6,756 nucleotides of DNA, from positions 1 through 6,756 of the forward strand of contig JANMWO010000041.1 of the NCBI GenBank assembly GCA_031394025.1, read 5' to 3'. The notes beneath the pieces are model-generated. The model searched no databases. It was not told where the DNA came from and saw only the letters and a list, made by a program, of their open reading frames with translations. Positions within the stretch are counted from its first letter, which is position 1; each line of letters begins with the position of its first letter. The stretch comes from JANXSF01 sp031394025 (lineage in GTDB: Bacteria; Acidobacteriota; Terriglobia; Bryobacterales; Bryobacteraceae). Made by a program: the position numbers and the translations under genes. Below are positions 1 to 5,684 of the stretch, in pieces.

Positions 1-13
1 GTGTTGCGTGGCT

Positions 14-1234
14 TTATTTTGGGTTTATGGAAACAGTCTTCAACTGCTGTAACTGATCCTGTAACTTGGGTGACGTTGAAGGACTTTGATCCTTATAGAA
101 ATCCAGAATATTCTGACGAAGCTCCAGAGGCAGTGTGGTGAATTGCTTATCCGCAAGTTTACTCAGCAGCTTGGCATAGGCTTCGTCAGTGCCCTTGTAG
201 TGACCGGCAACGCTGGGTCCGCCAGTGTCGAAATTCTGATTTGCCAACTGCAACTTACCAGTTTCAGTTTTTGTAAGCATCGCCCGGTAGCCGTCCAGCG
301 TCGCATTGAAACTGGCCATGAATAGCTGTTCCACTTCTGGAGTTGGAGTGGGAACCTTGAGGGATTTAAATGGACCAAACTTGGGAAGAATACGAAACAG
401 GAAAGTTAGCAAAGTAGTGCCTGGGCGGGGTTTGGCATATTCTTTACCCCACTCTTTTTCGTAACTGGCCCGCGAGATATTGTAGAGAAACTTCTTCCGT
501 GTGATGCCCGGAATCTCTTTCCGCAATTGGTCCTTTTTAAGATTCCAGGCGACCCGCGTCATGCTGGGAATGATTGAGCTGACCGTACGTCGGTAGGATC
601 CCAAGGCGAGGGACACGTTTCCGAAAACATCTTTGATTTCCAAGCCATACGTTTTGAGGAAGGCGCGCTCCAACACTGGCCGCGACACTTCAAAGCCAAT
701 GAATTTACGATATCCGTCTGGCGCATATCGTCCCAAAGCAACCTGAATCACGTCGAACCCGAATTCTGTTTGCACGTGCGCTACGGGATTGTCCCAATAG
801 GAAACCGTATTTCCAAACTTCCGCCGCAGCTCAGGATATAGAATGGGCACGGCACGATTGGTGGCAATGCGATGCCCCTCTGTATCAGCCGCATAATGTT
901 CCAGGGCGCCCAGCGCAAAAGCGTATTCATTGAGGTTCTGCGATTCGCGAAGTAGCTCTTCAATAAAATCACCGCTGCGGACATAGTGGGTGAGATCGCT
1001 AAATAAATGGTTACCAAATGGATAGTAGCCCATGTCCTGAATAATGCAGCCGCCATAAGTGTATGCATGCGCCTGTAATAATTCTTCTGCAGTGGAACTT
1101 GGAAATCGTTTCAGTAATAGCTTCTTGATTGAGGTATCCCAAACCGAATCAACAATGGCTTCATGAGTGAGGACCGAATAGCCGTGCAGCAGCGAGGTGG
1201 AAATGAAAATTGCAAGAACCAAACGTATCTTCAT
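14..1234 (-). CDS. Secreted zinc-dependent phospholipase C-like protein
   Basis: A 406-residue protein with a Sec-type signal peptide (MKIRLVLAIFISTSLLHGYS), so it is probably exported. The mature part starts almost directly with THEAI and carries a ligand pattern like that of bacterial zinc phospholipase C and the related S1/P1 nucleases: H24, D67, H83, then H113xxxD117xxxH121, then H153xxxE157. In Bacillus cereus PLC the equivalent HxxxD and HxxxE pairs bind the three zinc ions, so a metal-dependent phosphodiesterase acting on phospholipids is the best guess; substrate is not shown by sequence. Residues from about 175 to 406 have no motif I recognise and make the protein longer than B. cereus PLC. 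It lies 61 bases after the pentapeptide gene on the same strand and may be the last gene of that operon. No good Shine-Dalgarno sits at the usual distance, but the start is fixed by the signal peptide. Family confidence is good; activity is inferred. Confidence 0.8.
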   Translation of the reverse strand: MKIRLVLAIFISTSLLHGYSVLTHEAIVDSVWDTSIKKLLLKRFPSSTAEELLQAHAYTYGGCIIQDMGYYPFGNHLFSDLTHYVRSGDFIEELLRESQNLNEYAFALGALEHYAADTEGHRIATNRAVPILYPELRRKFGNTVSYWDNPVAHVQTEFGFDVIQVALGRYAPDGYRKFIGFEVSRPVLERAFLKTYGLEIKDVFGNVSLALGSYRRTVSSIIPSMTRVAWNLKKDQLRKEIPGITRKKFLYNISRASYEKEWGKEYAKPRPGTTLLTFLFRILPKFGPFKSLKVPTPTPEVEQLFMASFNATLDGYRAMLTKTETGKLQLANQNFDTGGPSVAGHYKGTDEAYAKLLSKLADKQFTTLPLELRQNILDFYKDQSPSTSPKLQDQLQQLKTVSINPK

Positions 1235-1295
1235 TGTGTGAACAGACCCACTTTTTCAAGTAGATCACTCCTTGCTCTTCAAAGCCACCCGATTT

Positions 1296-2291
1296 CTATT
1301 GCTTGCCCAACCACGGTTTCAACCAGCCTTGTTCCATGCCGTGACGGAAAATGAATCGTGCCAATGGCTTGGGATCCTCGTTGGGCCGCAACGTTCCCAG
1401 GTCCACATCGGCTTGTGAAATGGCCGCGGCAAATTCCTGCGCGATAACGTCCACCTTGTCTTTATGAGCAAGAACCAGATCGCGAATCAACTGCCGTTGT
1501 TCCACTGTACCGGGCTTGCCTGGAAGTTCATCCACTTGAATGGGGAGCTTGGTGTTTTCATCCCATTGGATGGAGGAAAAAAAGCGTTCATTGAAATTAA
1601 TGGTGCCGGCAAGGTTGGTGCCTCTTAGATCTGCGTGCGATAAATCGGCAGCCGTTAAATCTGCTTCGCTCATTTCGGCCTCACGCAAATCGGTATAGCT
1701 CATGTCTGCGGCCTTGCAATCAGCGCGAATCAAGCGGGCTCGATGCAAATTTGCGCCACTCAAGCAGGATTCAGAAAATAAGCAGTCTGTAAGATTTCGT
1801 CCGCGCAGGTTGGCTCCCAGTAAGTTGGCGCGATGGAAACGGGCTCGGCTTAAAACAGCCTCTGATAGGTCTGTGCCGCTAAGATCGGCCCCGGCCAATT
1901 GTGCCCCCCGCAAATCGCAGCGGGCGAATAAAGTGCTGTTGAAACTTGAGGAGCTAAGGTTGGATTCGCGTGCATCAGCGTCTCTGAAATCGGCGCAATG
2001 GAAAGACGTGGCGCGCAAATAACTGCGGAATAAATTCGCCCCGCTTAGGTTCAAGCGCGCCAATTCCACGGCTGGACTTTCATCAGGAACGTCATCTTGA
2101 CTCGCCAGTTGAAACCAGTGGAACAGCGCCGATGGATCGCTGAGGCGGAAGTATTGAAGGTCAGGAATCGCGCTGGGGTGGCCGGAACGGAATTCGTTCC
2201 AAGCCGATACGCCAGACTTCAGCAATCGTTGCCAGTCAATGGTTGGCTCTGCCGGGCCAAAGCCAAAACTCAGACTCAATTGTTCTTCCAT
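1296..2291 (-). CDS. Pentapeptide repeat protein
   Basis: A 331-residue protein with no signal peptide or membrane segment, so probably cytoplasmic. Residues about 80-230 are some 30 tandem pentapeptides of the A(D/N)LxX type (for example SGANLFRSYL, GADLSGTDLSEAVL, EADLTAADLSHADL), which fold as a right-handed quadrilateral beta-helix of seven to eight turns. The N-terminal part (about 18-50, DWQRLLKSGVSAWNEFR followed by PDL) resembles the lead-in seen in many pentapeptide proteins. Residues about 262-331 form a predicted helical C-terminal domain that I cannot assign. Pentapeptide proteins have varied roles, including DNA mimicry that protects gyrase, but the sequence does not decide between them. 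Its ATG directly follows the TAG of the HspR-like regulator upstream, which suggests co-transcription and coupled translation and hence control by that regulator. Confidence 0.9.
   Translation of the reverse strand: MEEQLSLSFGFGPAEPTIDWQRLLKSGVSAWNEFRSGHPSAIPDLQYFRLSDPSALFHWFQLASQDDVPDESPAVELARLNLSGANLFRSYLRATSFHCADFRDADARESNLSSSSFNSTLFARCDLRGAQLAGADLSGTDLSEAVLSRARFHRANLLGANLRGRNLTDCLFSESCLSGANLHRARLIRADCKAADMSYTDLREAEMSEADLTAADLSHADLRGTNLAGTINFNERFFSSIQWDENTKLPIQVDELPGKPGTVEQRQLIRDLVLAHKDKVDVIAQEFAAAISQADVDLGTLRPNEDPKPLARFIFRHGMEQGWLKPWLGKQ
1602..2054 (-). repeat. 15-base periodic region coding for pentapeptide repeats
   Basis: About 30 degenerate 15-base units coding for residues 80-230 of the pentapeptide protein. 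The period can be seen on the plus strand as recurring variants of 'aaatcggc' and 'gcgcgg' near every fifteenth base. It also keeps stop codons out of other frames and creates long antisense open frames (for example 1702-2022 on the plus strand), which are not genes. The units have diverged, so this is not a recent tandem expansion. Confidence 0.8.
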
Positions 2292-2696
2292 CTATCTTTT
2301 GCGAGCTCTTGGATTGGACGCAATGATAACCGCATGTCCGCGCACCACGGGGACCAGGGAATTGTGTTGCACCTTCACATCCACAGGAGTTCGATTGGCA
2401 AGTTCAGAATTAAGGCTGGCCACAAATTCTTCAATCTGCCGTTGCATGGCTTCCATTTTTTCGCGCATGTTGAGAATAATTTCAACCCCTGCCAGGTTGA
2501 CCCCTAACTCCCGAGTCAACTTCAGAATCACTTCTAACCGTTCGATATCTTCATCGGTATAAAGCCGCGTGTTGCCGTCGCTACGCGATGGTTTCAGCAG
2601 CCCTTCACGCTCATACATCCGCAATGTTTGCGGATGAACTTCGTACTGTTCGGCAATGGCCGAAATCATGTACCCAGCTTTGGAGCGTTTAGCCAT
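2292..2696 (-). CDS. hspR: HspR-like MerR-family transcriptional regulator
   Basis: A 134-residue regulator. Residues 10-30 (MISAIAEQYEVHPQTLRMYER) are the MerR-type helix-turn-helix in the form typical of HspR, followed by a wing (G29-L35, PSR, TRLY at 43-46) and the HspR signature LGVNLAGVEIIL (64-75). A probable coiled-coil dimerisation helix runs from about 76 to 100. The tail, ending in a hydrophobic strand (HAVIIAS) and basic NPRARKR, matches the end of actinobacterial HspR. HspR represses dnaK-type heat-shock operons with DnaK as co-repressor. There is no cysteine, so a metal- or redox-sensing MerR role is unlikely. What is unusual is the partner: the next gene, joined TAG-ATG, codes for a pentapeptide protein and not for a chaperone. 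No Shine-Dalgarno is visible before the ATG; the proposed promoter would leave a leader of only about 9 bases. The HspR subfamily call is by resemblance. Confidence 0.85.
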   Translation of the reverse strand: MAKRSKAGYMISAIAEQYEVHPQTLRMYEREGLLKPSRSDGNTRLYTDEDIERLEVILKLTRELGVNLAGVEIILNMREKMEAMQRQIEEFVASLNSELANRTPVDVKVQHNSLVPVVRGHAVIIASNPRARKR

Positions 2697-2712
2697 GAAA
2701 GGAACTACTTCT

Positions 2713-2741
2713 ATTCTAAACTGTGCAACACCATCTGGCGA
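2713..2741 (-). promoter_or_regulatory. Candidate promoter of the regulator/pentapeptide operon
   Basis: On the minus strand TAGAAT (2713-2718; five of six matches to the -10 consensus) lies 17 bases downstream of TCGCCA (2736-2741; four of six matches to TTGACA). Transcription would start near 2706, giving a leader of roughly 9 bases before the regulator's ATG, which fits the absence of a Shine-Dalgarno. Found by eye only. Confidence 0.35.
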
Positions 2742-2839
2742 TCACCACCCATTCCTAACTCCTAAGTGATTCGATTTAATATTAAAACCAATTCAAAATC
2801 GTGAGTGACTCGCGGTACCGATGTTAAGGTGATTTCAAC

Positions 2840-2845
2840 AGGAGG
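2840..2845 (+). promoter_or_regulatory. Strong ribosome binding site (AGGAGG)
   Basis: A perfect AGGAGG six bases before the ATG at 2852. It is the only full-consensus site at a proper distance from a start codon in the window, fixes the start of the GH46-like gene, and suggests efficient translation. Confidence 0.85.
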
Positions 2846-2851
2846 ACATTC

Positions 2852-3760
2852 ATGTCAAGAGTATTGTTAGCCAGGGGTGCGTCCGGCGATATCGTGCGTG
2901 CCTTACAGTCGCAACTGGGTTTCACGGGGGCTTCTCTCAGCAGCGTGTATAACACTGAGACATTTGTTGCCGTTTCTAAATTCCAAAAATCCCAGAACAT
3001 TCCTCAGACCGGTGCAGTGGATTCGGAAACATGGAAGTTGATTATGATGATCGAAGAGCCCACCGTGGAAGCGCGCATTCTACAGGTGACAGGCAGCTTT
3101 GAAGGTCATGGGTTCACACTGGCGCAAGGTAACTACGATGGTGCTGGGATCACCTGGGGCATTATCGGATTCACGCTGAAGGGTGGCGAACTGGGCGGGA
3201 TCATCCAGGAAATTCAACTACAGAATCCCGACTTAGTACAGCAGGCTTTTGGCACGAACACGGTCCAGTTGATGGACACGTTAGCAATGCCCTGGAAGAA
3301 GCAGGAGGAGTTCGCCAATGCCCAAAGCTTGGGGGCAAACAAAGTACGATTAGCCGAACCCTGGCGCACTGCCTTTCGCGTTTTCGGTGAGTTTCCAGAA
3401 GTGCAGGCAGCGCAACTGGCCCGGTCCAACAAAAATTACTATCAACCAGCGCTAGCCGCAGCCATGACGCGAGGTCTGAAAACCGAGTTGGGAATTGCTC
3501 TGCTGTTCGACATCCACGTGCAAAACGGAGGAATTTCAGCCGCCGCACAAAAGCGCATCAACGACAGTGTTGCAGCACATCCGATAGCCAGCGAACAGGA
3601 TCTACGAATTTTGATTGCCCATGCAGTGGCCGATTCCGCACGAGTGCAATATCGTGATGATGTGTTGAGCAGAAAGCTAACCATGGCCACCGGTACTGGT
3701 AAGGTTCACGGCGGTATGTATATGTTGAGTAACTGGGGTTTGGATGAGTTTGTGGCGTAG
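2852..3760 (+). CDS. Peptidoglycan-binding protein with GH46 (chitosanase)-like catalytic region
   Basis: A 302-residue protein. Residues about 8-65 form a PG_binding_1 domain (GDIVRALQSQLGF, AVSKFQKSQNIPQTGAVDSETWKLI), which binds cell-wall glycan. Residues about 75-302 resemble GH46 chitosanases of the lysozyme superfamily: SFEGHG supplies a candidate catalytic acid E84, and NYDGAGITWGIIGFT supplies the second acid D96, spaced much like E22 and D40 of Streptomyces chitosanase. Later stretches LLFDIHVQNGG (217-227) and the VHG segment near the C terminus also fit. Likely activity is hydrolysis of a beta-1,4 amino-sugar polymer such as chitosan or peptidoglycan; which one is not shown. There is no signal peptide: the protein begins straight with the binding domain, odd for a wall-active enzyme. 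It starts from a perfect Shine-Dalgarno and ends directly before an open frame leading into rluD. Domain 1 is secure; the GH46 relation is by motif only. Confidence 0.75.
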   Translation: MSRVLLARGASGDIVRALQSQLGFTGASLSSVYNTETFVAVSKFQKSQNIPQTGAVDSETWKLIMMIEEPTVEARILQVTGSFEGHGFTLAQGNYDGAGITWGIIGFTLKGGELGGIIQEIQLQNPDLVQQAFGTNTVQLMDTLAMPWKKQEEFANAQSLGANKVRLAEPWRTAFRVFGEFPEVQAAQLARSNKNYYQPALAAAMTRGLKTELGIALLFDIHVQNGGISAAAQKRINDSVAAHPIASEQDLRILIAHAVADSARVQYRDDVLSRKLTMATGTGKVHGGMYMLSNWGLDEFVA

Positions 3761-3780
3761 ATGGGTGGAGCTAGGCTCAG

Positions 3781-3803
3781 CGTATTCTCCCTCAGAGAAT
3801 GTG
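3781..3803 (+). other. Stem-loop between the GH46-like gene and rluD
   Basis: ATTCTC (3784-3789) pairs with GAGAAT (3795-3800) around a 5-base loop, and the stem extends to nine pairs through two G-U pairs and a C-G. No T-run follows directly, only TTTT at 3815-3818, so it is a weak terminator candidate or a leader hairpin. It lies in a stretch that I think is untranslated. Confidence 0.35.
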
Positions 3804-3856
3804 CGAGTAGAGTGGTTTTCCTAACCGTGATTCCTTATAGACTCTACACTAGAAGA

Positions 3857-4768
3857 GTGGATCTAACAGCACCCCCGTCGGCGAAAGGTAAACGGCTTGA
3901 CCATTTCTTGCAGGAGAGCCTTCCTCAATATAGTCGGTCCCGTTTAACCGATTGGATCAAGACTGACTTAGTGCTGGTCGATGGCCAAACTTTGCGGGCT
4001 TCGCATTTACTTCGAGGAGGCGAATGCATCCATGTCACCCCTGCCAACCTGACCCCGCTGCGTGCTGAGGCTGAAGATATTCCTTTGGAAATTCTCTATG
4101 AAGATGCTGCCGTCATCGCCGTGAACAAGCCTTCCGGTATGGTGGTCCATGCCGGGGCGGGGAATCATACTGGAACATTGGTCAACGCTCTGGTCCACCG
4201 CTTCGGGCAACTATCTGAAGTGGGCGGCGACCTTCGTCCGGGGATTGTACATCGGCTGGACAAGGAAACCAGTGGCGTTCTGCTGGTGGCCCGTACTGAT
4301 GAGGCGCATCGTAAACTGGCGTTGCAGTTTTCAAACCGGACGGTGGAAAAATATTACCTGACACTGGTGCACGGCAGCGTCCGCTTAAATTCTGGTCAAG
4401 TGGATTTACCCATTACTCGCGATCCGGTTCGCCGCACACGAATGACCACTAAGTTGGAATCGGGCAGGCAGGCGTTGACTTACTACACGGTGCTGGATCG
4501 GTTTGACAAATTTACATACCTGAAGATCCGCATCGGCACCGGCCGTACTCATCAAATTAGGGTACATATGGCATCGTTGGGGCATCCGGTTGTAGGCGAT
4601 AAGTTGTATGGCGCGCCTGCCCAGCCACCCGATACCATACTGGCAGGGCGGTTCTTTCTGCACGCTTGGAAGATCAAGTTTGATAGCCCGGCAAGCGGAA
4701 AGAATTTAACTGTGGAATCTCCATTGCCGCAACCCCTGGCCGCTATAATTGAGGCTAGGAAATTATGA
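3857..4768 (+). CDS. rluD: RluD-family 23S rRNA pseudouridine synthase
   Basis: A pseudouridine synthase of the RluA/RluD family, which converts uridines in large-subunit rRNA (RluD: helix 69) to pseudouridine. Counting from the GTG at 3857, the S4 RNA-binding domain comes first (KGKRLDHFL through RSRLTDWIKTDLVLVDG), then NKPSGMVVHAG, the catalytic motif HRLDKETSG with its essential aspartate, and GRTHQIRVHM. Everything expected is present, ending at the normal C terminus. The frame stays open back to an ATG at 3761 that abuts the previous stop, giving 32 extra residues. I prefer 3857 because family members start with a DLT-like strand just before the S4 domain, and because all six arginine codons in the extension are AGA/AGG while 21 of 24 in the body are CGN. 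GTG at 3827 is another option; none has a good ribosome binding site. The stop overlaps the ATG of the VWA gene. Confidence 0.9.
   Translation: MDLTAPPSAKGKRLDHFLQESLPQYSRSRLTDWIKTDLVLVDGQTLRASHLLRGGECIHVTPANLTPLRAEAEDIPLEILYEDAAVIAVNKPSGMVVHAGAGNHTGTLVNALVHRFGQLSEVGGDLRPGIVHRLDKETSGVLLVARTDEAHRKLALQFSNRTVEKYYLTLVHGSVRLNSGQVDLPITRDPVRRTRMTTKLESGRQALTYYTVLDRFDKFTYLKIRIGTGRTHQIRVHMASLGHPVVGDKLYGAPAQPPDTILAGRFFLHAWKIKFDSPASGKNLTVESPLPQPLAAIIEARKL
4757..4768 (+). promoter_or_regulatory. Coupled rluD stop / VWA start with ribosome binding site
   Basis: AGGA at 4757-4760 stands four bases before the ATG at 4765-4767, which overlaps the rluD TGA (4766-4768) as ATGA. This is a classic arrangement for translational coupling and supports one mRNA for both genes. 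Confidence 0.75.
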
Positions 4769-5679
4769 AAACTTGGATTGCAGCCGCTCTATTTGCCACG
4801 CTCGCAGGGGCGCAACAAAAACTTCCACCCACTGAAGTAATCGACCGGCCAATCACGGTTGACGTGGAACGTGTGAACTTGCTGTATACCGTCACCGACA
4901 AAAAGGGGCGCTTTGTCACGGATCTGAAGAAGGAAGATTTCACCGTCCTGGAGCGTAAGAAAGAGCAACAGATCATGGAGTTCACAGCGGAATCCGATTT
5001 GCCGCTGCGCTTGGCTATCTTAATCGACACATCCAATTCCGTGCGTGACCGGTTCAAGTTTCAACAAGAAGCAGCGCTTGAGTTCATCCGCAATGTACTT
5101 CGCCCCAAACAAGACAAAGCGACGGTGATTGGATTCGACACAGCGTCGGAGTTGATTTCCGATCTTACCAATGATGTGGATAAGTTGGAAAAAGGCATTC
5201 GTAGTTTGCGACCTGGCGGTGGCACAGCATTATTCGATGCTGTGTTCTTCGCTGCCCGCGATAAGTTGATGCAGGAAGCACCGCTGCACAAATTCAGACG
5301 CGCCATGATTATTGTGGGTGATGGCGACGACAACAACAGCCGCTATAGCCGCGATCAATCCTTAGAGATGGCTCAAAAAGCTGACACTGTAATTTACACA
5401 ATTTCCACTAACATCACCCGCCAGGAATCCGACGGCGATAAGATCCTTAAATATCTGGCTAGCGAAACCGGGGGCTTGAGTTTCTTCCCATTCAAGGTGA
5501 CCGATTTGACGCAATCCTTTGAAAATATTTCCAACGAATTGCGCCATCAGTACAGCCTGCTGTACAAGCCTGAGCCCTTCCAGCGTGATGGATTATTCCA
5601 TCCGGTGGAATTGAAGTTGAAGATGCGCAAGAACCTGATTGTTAGAGCTCGCCGTGGTTACTTCGCACCAAAAATGTAG
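4765..5679 (+). CDS. Secreted VWA-domain protein of the acidobacterial VWFA-related family
   Basis: A 304-residue exported protein. The signal peptide (MKTWIAAALFATLAGA) is followed by an N-terminal beta-rich region (about 30-75: VDVERVNLLYTVTDKKGRFVTDL..DFTVLE) that is typical of the acidobacterial VWFA-related family. The von Willebrand A domain spans about 82-265 and has a complete MIDAS metal site: D88-T-S90-N-S92, T154 in PGGGTALFDA, and D186 in VGDGDDN. It should therefore bind Mg or Mn and a protein ligand through it. The C-terminal strand region ends RARRGYFAPK, the usual end of this family. The family is very common in Acidobacteriota but its role is unknown; protein-protein interaction in the periplasm or outside the cell is the safe inference. 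It is translationally coupled to rluD through an ATGA overlap, and converges on ppk2 with a 5-base gap. Confidence 0.92.
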   Translation: MKTWIAAALFATLAGAQQKLPPTEVIDRPITVDVERVNLLYTVTDKKGRFVTDLKKEDFTVLERKKEQQIMEFTAESDLPLRLAILIDTSNSVRDRFKFQQEAALEFIRNVLRPKQDKATVIGFDTASELISDLTNDVDKLEKGIRSLRPGGGTALFDAVFFAARDKLMQEAPLHKFRRAMIIVGDGDDNNSRYSRDQSLEMAQKADTVIYTISTNITRQESDGDKILKYLASETGGLSFFPFKVTDLTQSFENISNELRHQYSLLYKPEPFQRDGLFHPVELKLKMRKNLIVRARRGYFAPKM

Positions 5680-5684
5680 TTTGG

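Larger units (their letters stand above)
2697..2851. promoter_or_regulatory. Divergent intergenic regulatory region
   Basis: This 155-base spacer separates the leftward regulator operon from the rightward GH46-like gene. It holds a perfect 12-base palindrome TTTAATATTAAA (2775-2786), a dyad CGTGAGTGACTCGCG (2800-2814, seven of eight... arms GAGT/ACTC around a single central G with one mismatch further out), and a tandem pair TCCTAAC/TCCTAAG (2753-2766). The GAGT and ACTC half-sites recall the inner part of the HspR operator HAIR (CTTGAGT-N7-ACTCAAG), but the spacer is 1 rather than 7 bases, so this is not a HAIR match. No convincing -35/-10 pair was found for the rightward gene. Confidence 0.4.

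Noticed and set aside
1702..2022. A 106-codon plus-strand open frame within the pentapeptide gene
   Set aside because: It is antisense to the repeat region; the 15-base period keeps stops out of this frame, and the product is an arginine/lysine-rich low-complexity string.
2097..2562. Overlapping plus-strand open frames of 107-136 codons antisense to the pentapeptide and regulator genes
   Set aside because: Both opposite-strand genes have clear family motifs over this stretch, and the antisense products show none.
2292..2696. Reading the MerR-family regulator as a metal or redox sensor
   Set aside because: It has no cysteine at all and carries the HspR signature and basic tail instead.
2800..2814. 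Calling the GAGT-G-ACTC dyad a HAIR operator
   Set aside because: The half-sites agree only in the inner four bases and the spacer is 1 base in place of 7, so it was kept only as an unassigned dyad.
3201..3690. Minus-strand open frames within the GH46-like gene
   Set aside because: They are shadows of a gene with recognised domains and a perfect ribosome binding site; the products lack any motif.
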